NCBI GenBank assembly: GCA_019918135.1
Contig: WBZZ01006897.1
Coordinates: 192,501 to 256,500, forward strand
Direction of reading: 5' to 3'
DNA: 64,000 bases
Origin: Paulinella micropora
Lineage: Eukaryota; Cercozoa; Imbricatea; Euglyphida; Paulinellidae
Shown here in pieces: positions 52,127 to 61,061 of the stretch. The position numbers and the translations under genes were made by a program. The number at the start of each line of letters is the position of its first letter. The first letter of the stretch is position 1. The notes beneath the pieces were generated by a model that saw only the letters and a program-made list of their open reading frames with translations, searched no databases and was not told the DNA's origin.

Positions 52127-52696
52127 TCATCTCTTCCTCTGTGGTTGCGAGCGTCCCACCTGTTTCTCTACAATTGTGCGCCGTTTGTTTGTGTCTGCCG
52201 CTTTTAGCCGCACAAAATCGTTTGGCAATTTCTGTTGTCGAAGTAGCTTGTATTTTTTTTGGGCAAAAGCCGTGATGGTCGACTTAATCTCCTCGTCCAA
52301 CGAAGTAGCTGCGTTTGCGCCGAAATGATGAACGTACTCTACTATTGCGTGCGGCACAGCCCTGCCTAAACCTTGGACAGTAAAGATCGCGAACCAACGG
52401 GCGCTCTTGTGCGCAACCCATATTATACACCCCTTGTTTGACAAAAGACTGCTGCCTAGAATATCCAGGAATGCTTTTGAGTCCAGTGAACGGTATGTCT
52501 CTTTGACTGGCTTGTAATCTTCAAGAAAACTGTTTACCACGTTTGTATCCTGCGTTGACCAGCCCATCACACTAGGATTAAACTGCAGAGAAGGGAATTG
52601 CTGCCACTTCACGCCACGCAAGAAATCTTTGAACCACTGTTGTTCGGCGGCCTGTCGAAGGCAATAGACGGTGTTTTTTTTCCGGAAGAGGAACAT
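52127..52696 (-). CDS. Small basic unknown protein
   Basis: An intact protein of 189 residues from the ATG at 52696 (MFLFRKKNTVYCLRQAAEQQ). Upstream sequence in the same frame is A/T low complexity, so this ATG is preferred over the longer frame. The fold looks alpha/beta: FKDFLRGVKWQQFPSLQF, NSFLEDYKPVKETYRSLDSK, KGCIIWVAHKSARWFAIFTV, LDEEIKSTITAFAQKKYKLL. The C-terminus is strongly basic (NKRRTIVEK, SQPQRKR) and would reach the nucleus or bind nucleic acid. No family recognised. Confidence 0.65.
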   Translation of the reverse strand: MFLFRKKNTVYCLRQAAEQQWFKDFLRGVKWQQFPSLQFNPSVMGWSTQDTNVVNSFLEDYKPVKETYRSLDSKAFLDILGSSLLSNKGCIIWVAHKSARWFAIFTVQGLGRAVPHAIVEYVHHFGANAATSLDEEIKSTITAFAQKKYKLLRQQKLPNDFVRLKAADTNKRRTIVEKQVGRSQPQRKR

Positions 52697-53001
52697 GTCC
52701 CCCCCTTTTTTTTGTTGGTTCGTTTTTAAAATTATGTTCCAAATTTCAAAGGAAAAAGAAGCTTTCCCCGCTTTTGCCCCCTGCCTACATTCGTTTGGGG
52801 GGGATGCCACTTTTTTATTATGTTTTGCCAGCTAGCTATCAAAAGCAAAAAAAAAGGCAGGGAGCGGGGGGGAATTGGATTGAGGGGAATTGGATTTGGG
52901 GGAAGACAAACTTTTTTTTTGCAACCACCGATTGTCAATTCTCCTTCTTGCCAGTTTTTTTTTGTGGGCCGACTTCTGCCTTAACTTGGCAAGAAAAAAA
53001 A

Positions 53002-54378
53002 ATGAGTATGTTCCGTCGGGAAGAAGACAAAGAGGGGGCCAACGCCGCCAAACGCCAGAAGACTGACACTCCAGGTTTGCTAACTCAGCCGTCGTGGCTG
53101 TTTCTTTTGCCGCTGGATGTGTGGCCAATGGTGAGGGACCTGGCCGGTGCCACTGGAGCCGCTGCCTGGGCCCTCGTGTGCAAGGATTTCAGGACGGTTG
53201 TCACGACGGCTGATTTTTGGGCACACTTCCGGTCCAAGCTCAACCTGCGCTTTGTGGCACACCGCGACATTCTGTTGCTGCTCGCCCCCGTTTGCCGAGC
53301 ACCCCCGCGGACGCCTTTGGTCAGCCTGGACATCCCCTGTCTTTCAATCACAGGCCAGACGAAACTAGTGTCGCTGGTCGCGGGCCTGCGGGTTCAGGAG
53401 TTAACAGTCTTTGGCTCCACGTCACCAGAAGTTCTGGGGGCGTTCTCTGCCATCCACAGCCTGCACCTCGTCCGCAACGCGCAGACCAAGGCCTGTCTGC
53501 AGCGGCTGACGGTCGGCTCGCTTTCTGTGCTGCGCCTCGAGGGCTGCGAGATCACGGACCTTCGGCTGTCACTGTTTCAAGGGCTGCGGCATTTGAGTTT
53601 GGCGGGCTGCGCCAAGATTAAGGACTCGACGCTAGCAGGCTTAACACAGTTACGACGATTGGACTTAGAAAACTGTCCCAGGATTTTTGGCTATGGACTG
53701 CAAGGTCTGCCACTCCAGGAGCTCAACGTGCGCAAAAACGTACATATTACTGTACCTGCAGCTCAAGAGGCTTTCCCCACGCTCAACCAGCTCAGCCGCC
53801 TGAGCTTCTGCAACTTGCAAGAGTCCATGCTTGGACTCCTCACGCCGATAAGATCACTGCACCACTTGGACTTGCTGGACTGCAGCGGCATCACGGGCAC
53901 CAATTTGCTCGCACTGTACACACTCGAGCTCGAAACCCTCAAGATTTGTCTCACGGGCTGTCCCAGCCGGCAAGCGCTGCTGCAGCTGTTAGGGCTTCCG
54001 AACTTGGTCGAGCTGAAGCTGAGTCATTGCAATCTCTCCGGGGACGACTTGAGTGGGCTGAGCGAGTGTCCGAAGCTGGCAAAACTCGAGCTAATAGAAT
54101 GCGACGCCATCAAGGACCTCAGAGTCCTGCGCACCTTCCCTGTTCTGGCGGACTTAACTCTCTCTCAATACGAAGGCCTAGACAGTGTAGCCGGACTGCA
54201 GAACTGTGGCTCGCTGCAGAACCTTGAAATCTATCTCTGCAGAAACATCACGGCCATGGCGGCGTTGCAGCAATGTCGGTCACTGCGCAAACTGTGCCTG
54301 AAAAGGATGACGGTCCGGGCGGCCGAGGTAGAAGACTTCCGGCAAAAAAGACCGGACGTAGACCTTTCTGTGAATTAA
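53002..54378 (+). CDS. F-box/leucine-rich-repeat protein
   Basis: An intact protein of 458 residues from the ATG at 53002 (MSMFRREEDKEGANAAKRQK). NAAKRQKTDTP is a nuclear motif (residues about 14-24). The F-box reads LFLLPLDVWPMVRDLAGATG...ALVCKDFRTVV (about 31-68). About 13 LRRs follow: LRVQELTVFG, IHSLHLVRNA, LSVLRLEGCEITD, LRHLSLAGCAKIKD, LRRLDLENCPRIFG, LQELNVRKNVHIT, LSRLSFCNLQES, LHHLDLLDCSGITG, LVELKLSHCNLSG, LAKLELIECDAIKD, LADLTLSQYEG, LQNLEIYLCRNITA, LRKLCLKRMTV. The LxxLxLxxCxxIxD pattern is the cysteine-containing class of FBXL proteins. Likely a substrate receptor of an SCF ubiquitin ligase. The ATG follows an A run. Confidence 0.88.
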   Translation: MSMFRREEDKEGANAAKRQKTDTPGLLTQPSWLFLLPLDVWPMVRDLAGATGAAAWALVCKDFRTVVTTADFWAHFRSKLNLRFVAHRDILLLLAPVCRAPPRTPLVSLDIPCLSITGQTKLVSLVAGLRVQELTVFGSTSPEVLGAFSAIHSLHLVRNAQTKACLQRLTVGSLSVLRLEGCEITDLRLSLFQGLRHLSLAGCAKIKDSTLAGLTQLRRLDLENCPRIFGYGLQGLPLQELNVRKNVHITVPAAQEAFPTLNQLSRLSFCNLQESMLGLLTPIRSLHHLDLLDCSGITGTNLLALYTLELETLKICLTGCPSRQALLQLLGLPNLVELKLSHCNLSGDDLSGLSECPKLAKLELIECDAIKDLRVLRTFPVLADLTLSQYEGLDSVAGLQNCGSLQNLEIYLCRNITAMAALQQCRSLRKLCLKRMTVRAAEVEDFRQKRPDVDLSVN

Positions 54379-54703
54379 ACAAACGCAGAAAAAAGGCTCC
54401 TTCACCCTCTCACCGCCCAACAGCACTTTTCAACATAAAAAAGACTGTAGTTCCCCCAACAAGAAAACTGTAGTTTTTTCTTTTTTTTCTTGTGCCTTCT
54501 CCCCTTCCTTTGTTTGCATCGTGGCTACCCCCCCTTTCCGCATCAGAGCTACAAGCGTTACGACGAAAAGGCAGAGAAAGGAATTTTTGTTTTTTCGTCG
54601 TAACGCTTGTTGCCTAATAAGAGACTTTATGGCCGAGACAGTTTTCTTTTTAAATCTGACGAAACGAGCATTTTGTTTTCTTTCCTTGCAAGCCAATTCT
54701 TTG

Positions 54704-54739
<36 letters not shown>

Positions 54740-54744
54740 TTCTG
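54379..54744. other. Convergent intergenic region with long perfect hairpin
   Basis: About 365 bases between convergent genes. It contains the 19-bp inverted repeat at 54551-54610 and a GA microsatellite (54709-54736). No gene seen. Confidence 0.5.
54551..54610. terminator. Perfect 19-bp inverted repeat with 22-base loop
   Basis: Arms ACAAGCGTTACGACGAAAA (54551-54569) and its exact reverse complement (54592-54610). By far the strongest single hairpin in the window; located between two convergent gene ends. Confidence 0.85.
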
Positions 54745-55194
54745 TTACACGTTCAAAGCTCTTGGGTCTGGGGAGGGCAGCACATAGCAGAAGCGACAAC
54801 GGTCCTGATAGCAGAGGCCCTGGACGACGAGGATAACAGAAAAACCTATGCCGCCCCAGCGCAGCCAGGACGGCCAGCCCGCCAGGTACAAGGCTGTACC
54901 TAGGCCGACGTACAGGAGCCAGTGATGCGGATGGCACCAAACAGTTGCCTCAGCCGAGCCCCCTGTCCACAACCCGGGCCGGCGGTGGACCCTGCACAGC
55001 CGGGCGCGCAGGCTGCATGGTTTATAGTGTTGGACTGTGCGCGGCAACAACACGAAGAAGAGCAACCACCAGCACAGGGCAGCGCCGACGCCAGCAGTGA
55101 AAGCCCTGGCCTGGAGAGACCAACCCCAATCCGTTGGGGAGACCGGGGCAAGAAAAGAGCGGTGGGGAGAGAGGAGGCGGCAAGAAAGTCTCAT
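54745..55194 (-). CDS. Small multi-pass membrane protein
   Basis: 149 residues from the ATG at 55194. Hydrophobic segments: FTAGVGAALCWWLLFFVLLP (about 33-52), WLLYVGLGTALYLAGW (about 92-107) and a possible third (WGGIGFSVILVVQGLC, about 112-127). Between them lies a basic, cysteine/histidine-containing loop (LRARLCRVHRRPG). No signal peptide. Function unknown; such small membrane proteins are common in virions and as host-membrane modulators. Confidence 0.5.
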   Translation of the reverse strand: MRLSCRLLSPHRSFLAPVSPTDWGWSLQARAFTAGVGAALCWWLLFFVLLPRTVQHYKPCSLRARLCRVHRRPGLWTGGSAEATVWCHPHHWLLYVGLGTALYLAGWPSWLRWGGIGFSVILVVQGLCYQDRCRFCYVLPSPDPRALNV

Positions 55195-55466
55195 GTTTTG
55201 TGGTTGTAACAGACTGAGGCGGGGGGGGGGGGGGATGGGGGGGGGGCCGGCAGAGGGAGGAGGGAGGGAGGAAGGGGTGTCGGCACTTTAGGCCTGGGGG
55301 GGCGGGGGGAGGGAAAGGCGCGGGGGGGGGGGGGGGGGGGGGAAGGGGGGGGGGTACAAAGGCTAGGGACGACTTCGACAGGGGGAGGGGGGGAGGGAGT
55401 CGGTTCTCCCGATCCGCTCGCGCAGATTTCCTCCAGTTGTTTTTGGTTTGTGGGTTGTTGTGGTTG

Positions 55467-56584
55467 CTACTTGTCGTCGCCCGGCGACGACGGTGGCGGC
55501 GACGACGATGCCGCACGCCAGGCCGACTCACTGTTCACGCGGAAGGCCACGACGTGGTCGTGCTCGTAGCCGCTGACAAAGACCTGGTCCCCGAACGCCG
55601 CGAGCGTGGGCGCGCGTTCGAGCCCCCGCAAGGAAGTAACGTACGCGAATTGGCTGTCGGGCGTGAAGGCCTGGAGGCGCCAGGCGCCCGGACAATCAGC
55701 GACGAAGACCAGCCCCTGGCACAACGCCAGGGCGTGGGGTTGGTACAGCGCGCCCGTGTGGAAAGGGTGGTAGAGGCAGAGGCGGTTACGGAGGAGCTAG
55801 GGGTTGCGGAAAGGGTTGTCGAGGCCGAGGCAGCCATAGAGGAGCTAGGGGTTGCGGAAAGGGTGGCCGAGGCAGCCATGGAGGAGCTAGGGGTCGCTTG
55901 TCCCTGTCCTTGTCCTTGTCCTTGTCCCTGTCCCTGTCCCTGTCCTTGTCCTTGTCCCTGTCCCTGACCCTGTCCTTGTCCTTGTCCCTGTCCTTGTCCC
56001 TGTCCTTGTCCTTGTCCTTGTCCTTGTCCCTGTCCTTGTCCCGAGGCAGTTGCGGAGGAGCTGGGGGTCGCGGAAGTTACAGAGGAGCTGGGGGTTGCGG
56101 AACGGGTTTCGGAGGACGAAACGGTTACAGAGGAGCTGGGGGTTGCGGAACGGGTTTCGGAGGACGAAACGGTTACAGAGGAGCTGGGGGTTGCAGAACG
56201 GGTTTCGGAGGGCGAAACGGTTACAGAGGAGCTGGGGGTTGCGGAACGGGTCCCGGAGGGCGAAACGGTTACAGAGGAGCTGGGGGTTGCGGAATGGGTC
56301 CCGGAGGGCGAAACGGTTACAGAGGAGCTGGGGGTTGCGGAACGGGTCCCGGAGGGCGAAACGGATACAGAACGGGTTTGGGACTTCGAGATAGTTGCGG
56401 AACGGCTCGTCGAGGGCGAAACGGATGCGGAACGGGTTTTGGAGTTCGAGATAGTTGCGGGACGGCTTGTCGAAGGCGAAACGGTCGCAGAACGGCTGGG
56501 GGTCGCGGGACTCCCCGATGACTGGCCTATAAAATTAGGTAGAGTAATAACTGGCGAGCGTGTACCGGTTTGATTCTCTGCCAT
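55467..56584 (-). CDS. Ser/Thr-rich repeat protein with (GQ)n tract, interrupted
   Basis: Starts at the ATG at 56584 (MAENQTGTRSP); an open frame extends further upstream but without ATG. The chain has six 16-residue repeats of the form S-(G/E)-T-R-SATPSSSVTVS-(P/S), then shorter SATPSSS units, about 25 Gly-Gln pairs, and more SATPSSSM repeats. The end carries LVFVADCPGAW, FAYVTSLRGL and DQVFVSGYEHDHVVAFRV segments that resemble NHL/beta-propeller blades. The serine/threonine repeats suggest heavy O-glycosylation or a surface stalk. Interrupted about once. Tract-length variation between strains is expected. Confidence 0.6.
55893..56043 (-). repeat. Coding hexanucleotide microsatellite, (Gly-Gln)n
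   Basis: About 25 copies of a six-base unit (CCTTGT or CCCTGT on the plus strand), encoding Gly-Gln pairs. It lies inside the Ser/Thr-rich protein gene, so length change by whole units keeps the frame. Confidence 0.85.
56080..56375 (-). repeat. Coding 48-bp minisatellite
   Basis: About six copies of a 48-bp unit, each encoding 16 residues of the form SxTRSATPSSSVTVSx. Copies differ mostly by few substitutions, implying recent expansion or homogenisation. Confidence 0.8.
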
Positions 56585-57297
56585 GTAATTGCTGCTGTCC
56601 ACATCTAAACTCGTACCTTGGCTTTGATTCGTCTGTGTGGTTGCGCTCGCCGCGCTAAACCCGTCGGTCGTCGATTTTTTTATTACAAGTTTTTTCTTTT
56701 TGTTTACAAGTTTTTTCTTGTGTTGCTGTTGTTGTGGATGGCTACTGCTCCTATCTTTTGTACTGCGGCAGCTACACAATCTATGCCGAATTTTCCTTCC
56801 CACACCCGCTCCACCCCCCTCCCCCTCCCCTGCCCCCCCCCCCCCTCTCTCGCTTCACTCGTGTCCAATTCTCGATGTTTTAGGCAAAGCCCCCGAAAAT
56901 GTCCCCTTTCTCCAAACCCCCTCCCCCCAAAAGAAAAAGCGTTGCTTACTCATCTCCTTCCCCCCACTCTTGTCGTCTGTTTCTAAACAGCAAACAGAAC
57001 AAAAAAGGCTCGGGGGGAAGGGGCACGCGGTGAAGGGGGGGGGACAAGGGATAGGGGAGGGTGTGGAACGAGAAACCAGTTTCTTCTTTCCTCGCTTAGC
57101 CCTTCTTTTTTTTGGGTAAGAGAAGGGGATTCGAGCAACAACGTTTGTTAAACCGTGCAGCAAGAAGAAAAAAGCTTAGCAGCAATTTTCTTAAAGAAAG
57201 CATTTTCTGCTCCGGCATTTCCCTCCTTCTAAGCCCTTCCACTTTTTTTTTGTTTTTACGACAAAGCAGACCACACAAACGTTTTTTTTTTTTGGTC
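56585..57297. promoter_or_regulatory. Divergent intergenic region
   Basis: About 710 bases between the Ser/Thr-rich gene (leftward) and the next gene (rightward). Contains T runs, C runs, CCCTCTCC-type tracts and a T12GGTC immediately before the ATG at 57298. The leftward frame may extend somewhat into this region from a non-ATG start. Otherwise no gene seen. Confidence 0.45.
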
Positions 57298-59821
57298 ATG
57301 GAGATCCAACCGCCATTGGTGCACGAAGCTCGCTGGTTGACGGCAGACGAAAAAAAACTTAACTTAACCTGCGGGGTTTGCGCAAACGGCATGGTTGCGG
57401 AGGGCGTGTTGACGCACGCCCCGGACCGGATACAGCTCTGGAAGCCGGTGCCTGTGTGTGACGTCTGCATGTACAAGCCCCGAGGCTGGCCAGACGAAAA
57501 AAAACCCTGACCTCAAAGGCGAGGCTAGGGGTACATTAGGACACACGGTCTTCGCCGTAGCCATCGATACACAGCATAAAAACTTTGGCGCGTTCACTAC
57601 GATCCCTATCTACCAAAACCAGTATCATCCCGGGATGTTCTTTGACGGCGACGTTTCATACCATCCTAGAGGCCGCGATTCAAGCAAACATGGACAGCGA
57701 TCCTCCCACGACTTGCTCATGTGTGCTGGGGTTGCGGCTGAAACGCCTACTTCACACTGGATGTCCTGGGGCGGGTTCAAGAGAATCGACGGACAAAAGT
57801 TATTGGAACGATACAAGGCACTACAAGAAGAAATACTTGGAGAGACTCTGGCAGAACACGACGGTTCTTGGGCAAGATTTAAGGCTAGAGAGGGCAAGTC
57901 TATAGTCTTCCATCTGCCCCTTGAGATGCGCTACAAAGGGTCGGCGCAGCTGGTTAACTCCAGGAAACGTGAGCGTCGTCGCTCGCGTGCTGCTGTGGCC
58001 GGAACGGAGGGTCAGCTCGTTTCTTGCCCCATGCTTAGAAAAATACTCGGTAAAGATTATCTAGACAGACCTTGGTTAGCTTACCGCCCCTATCTTGTCT
58101 GCGCAGGCGGGCTGGGCGACATATTCCTTTCGGGCGATCAGTTGTTCTGGGACTACGGCTGTGACCATGCAAGAGAAAAGAAGCAGCAAAGACGGGCACT
58201 GCCGCACCCACGGCGATCATCGTCGTCTTCTTCTTCGTCCCGGGCCTCTTCACCGTTCTCACGCTTGCCGTTCTCTTCCACGTCTTCGCGGTTGCCCCAG
58301 AGATACCATGTCCACCAATCTACAAATTTCCTGCCCAAGCCCGTTTCGTCTCTCTACTATGACATCCGAACCCTGGCTGAGAATTGCGGAGCCGAGAAGA
58401 CCGTCCTGGTGCATTTCGAGGAGAACGGGCTGGACGAATTCTTACCAGAGGAATTGGCGCAAGTCTCGTGCTATGACCTCAGGTTCTTTGAAACCAACCC
58501 AACTGTCGTTACTGCTGAAGAACGAGAACAAATGTTTAACAAGTCCTTCTTGTGCCCCGTGTGTATGAAGGGGCAGTATTTCCGCAACATGCTAGACGAC
58601 TTTGAAGTCTTCGCCAAAGAATGCGCGGACAGAGAAACAACAATGCTGGCTGGGTTGGGAATAGCGTGCGGGCGCAACTTTGATCTGGCCCTGGACATCT
58701 GGCGGCAGCGCCGCGCGGTGGATGATCGAAGATCTCGACATTGCTGTATTTACTGACAGGCGATCGGTTGGCGGATAACCTATTCCGATAGCGCGGAAAA
58801 GAATAACCTGCCTAAAAGTAACCGGGGCCGCCGATGCGATCCTGAAGTTAGGGCATTTAGGCGCATAGACACGGCTTTTAGGCAAATCAAGCCGCTAGTG
58901 GACAAGGCGGAGAACTTTAATCCGACAAAAAAGCTGAAGCAATACAACATCTGGATCAACGAGCAGAAGGACTGGTATGATAAAAAGGCTGTTGCAGGAA
59001 AGATAGTGTCTTGCGACCGGTTTTTCTACGTAGTGTTCTGGCGCCCCTTCAACTTTGCGCTGGTCGCCAGAAAGAAAATCAAATCTTCGGACAACCTCAT
59101 TATAGCGGAGTTCCCTGCAATTCTCGACAGAAGAACCAGAAAACCGGTCTTGGACGCAGAAGAACCACGCGAAGACGACGAGCAAGCAACGTCGCGGAGG
59201 CCCCGCAGGACACCCCCCAAGGGCAAACACGAAAAGGCTCGTAAGCCAGACGGAGACGGCAGCCGGATCAGCATGTCCGGCGTAGGCAAACGCCTCGCCG
59301 AACTCTGGCCGCGCGAGCAAGACACCAAGATGTTGGGCTGGAATCGCAAAGACTACTATTTCGTTCCACACTACCGCCAGCCTAATCTCACCGGGGCACC
59401 CCACGCGGGCATCGTGGGCGCCGCGAAGCCGATCCCGACCTCTCTGCTCGCTCACTGTGCGCTAGGCACCACCGACAAAAGCTACGTAAATGCCAGGATC
59501 GTGGTTGACGAGGCCAACAGGTTTTACTTGCATGCGATGGAAGGTAAAGATTTCGAGGAACATGATCTAGTGCTCGTTGATTACGACTGGGATGCCGAGG
59601 AGACCGCTGATTTCGTTACACTCCACCAAGGCTCTTTCAGGGACGAGCTGAAAACCAACCCCGCTATGCAAGAACTCGTAACCCAACAGTTGCGAGAAAT
59701 TGACGCTTTGCCCGGCCCGGGCAGAAGAGCTCTCCTGGAAATAGAAGGCGAGATAGAGACCAGAGAGAAGAAAAATGCACGGAAAACAACCAAAGAAGCC
59801 GAACCCGAACGCAGTGCGTAA
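57298..59821 (+). CDS. Large CxxC-containing unknown protein, interrupted
   Basis: ATG at 57298 (MEIQPPLVHEARWLTADEKK). The start has CGVCANGMV and PVCDVCMYKP, a pair of CxxC motifs that could bind zinc. Later blocks: AVAIDTQHKNFGAFTTIPIY, SWGGFKRIDGQKLLERYKA, RKRERRRSRAAV (basic), YRPYLVCAGGLGDIFLSGDQ followed by LFWDYG, a serine run (SSSSSSSS), LCPVCMKGQYFRNML, then a charged region (RRPRRTPPKGKHEKARKPDG) and LVDYDWDAEETADFVTLHQG. The GDIFLSGDQLFWDYG block slightly recalls the end of SET domains (GEELFWDYG), but the NHxC core is not seen, so I do not call it. Interrupted about twice. A nuclear, nucleic-acid-associated role is a guess from the basic parts. Confidence 0.6.
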
Positions 59822-59884
59822 CGAGCGGCGCCTGCTCGGATAATTCTTCGACTGTTTCTTTTTAATCAGTAAAATTTCAGTGCC

Positions 59885-59916
59885 TTGGTTTGGAGTTTTT
59901 TCTTTTAATAAACCAA
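59885..59916. terminator. Inverted repeat in convergent gap
   Basis: TTGGTTT and AAACCAA arms around an AT-rich loop that includes TTTTAATA, between the large CxxC protein gene and the convergent gene. Confidence 0.4.
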
Positions 59917-60046
59917 TTTGGGGGTGTGCAAGAGTGGGGAGTGAGAGGCAGCCACGTAGTACGGTTGTGCGGAGGGGTGTGGAGAGAGAGAGAGAGAGAG
60001 AGAGAGGGGGGTGGGGGGGCCGAAAGAAGAAGAAGAGGTTGCAAAG

Positions 60047-60667
60047 TTAGGCGCTGTAGACCGCAGGGTGGCGAATCCGCCAGCATTGCGCACAGGCACG
60101 TGGCGCGTCCGAGTGACACAAGTACAGAACGCCACCAATCGTCCGGCAGCGCACGCCCGCCTCTCGACAAGCTCTCAGGAGTTCTTGGTAGCGGGGCACG
60201 AGCCGGTCGTTGTACATCGCAAAGGTGGCGCAGCAGGACGCAAAACAGACCGCGGAGGCAGGCACACTTAGAACCTGCCGCAGGTCAGACATTCTAACGA
60301 CGCAAGGGTTAGGCGCAGTTAGTTCGTGTTCCGCACACAAGCAAAGCCGCGACGATGGCAGCGCCGGGATCAGGCAGCGGCTACAGAGCTTGCTAATACT
60401 CCGCACAAGAATGCTGGCGGGGGCCGCAGGTTTTTGCAGCAAGAGCCCGGCGCGGCGCTGCAGTAGGTTAAGCAAGGGGCTATAGACTGACACCGCTCTG
60501 TTGTCCAATTTCCTCCGTTTGTTCGGTCGGTCGGGCTGGCAATGCTCGTAGAGAAAGCTGATGAGGTTCAAACTGTCTTGGGGCGGCAAAATATCGAGCA
60601 GCAGGCCCCAGATTACGCAATCAAAAGCCAGCCAGGTGCGCCAGACCGTCTGCGAGCGACCGCCCAT
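60047..60667 (-). CDS. Unknown nuclear protein rich in Cys
   Basis: An intact protein of 206 residues from the ATG at 60667 (MGGRSQTVWRTWLAFDCVIW). RPNKRRKLDNRAV (near residue 50) is a clear nuclear-localisation motif. The rest has many cysteines (KLCSRCLIPALPSSRLCLCA, CFASCCATFAMYNDR, CHSDAPRACAQCWRIRH) arranged partly as CxxC, so a zinc-binding fold is possible. LLDILPPQDSLNLISFLYEH near the start is an F-box-like hydrophobic stretch but too weak to call. A CT/GA microsatellite lies just beyond its end (59985-60008). Confidence 0.65.
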   Translation of the reverse strand: MGGRSQTVWRTWLAFDCVIWGLLLDILPPQDSLNLISFLYEHCQPDRPNKRRKLDNRAVSVYSPLLNLLQRRAGLLLQKPAAPASILVRSISKLCSRCLIPALPSSRLCLCAEHELTAPNPCVVRMSDLRQVLSVPASAVCFASCCATFAMYNDRLVPRYQELLRACREAGVRCRTIGGVLYLCHSDAPRACAQCWRIRHPAVYSA

Positions 60668-61061
60668 TTTTTTTTTAAATCGTGATATGTCAAAAAAAAG
60701 GCACCCAAAACAAAAAAGAAAGACGCCAAGAAGTACAGAGAGAAGGAGAGAGGGGAATGGGGGAAAAGATAGGGGGGGGGGGAAGGGGGGGGGCGCAACT
60801 TTCCCGTTTTCTTTCTTTTACCACGTCCTTTTCGCCTCCCCGCTTCCAAACGCATATTCATATCAAAAAGACCTGCGTTTCTCTTCCCCTTTTCTTCCCC
60901 ACCCCGTTCACACTTTCCGCAACTCACCGCACAACCTCCCCCCACCCCCCCCCCCTCTTTTCTACCCTGCAGTTTTTTCTGTCTTTGTTTTGTAAAACAG
61001 ATGTTCCTCTTTGGTTTTCTTTGGTAAATACCTCTTTTTTTTTGGCGCAACGAATCAAGAA
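60668..61061. promoter_or_regulatory. Divergent intergenic region
   Basis: About 390 bases with A runs, G runs (60768-60792), C runs (60940-60955) and T10GGCGCAACG just before the next ATG. No gene seen. Confidence 0.45.

Noticed and set aside
57298-59821. SET-domain methyltransferase
   Set aside because: Only a GDIFLSGDQLFWDYG block is suggestive; the NHxC core and a cofactor-binding GxG were not found.
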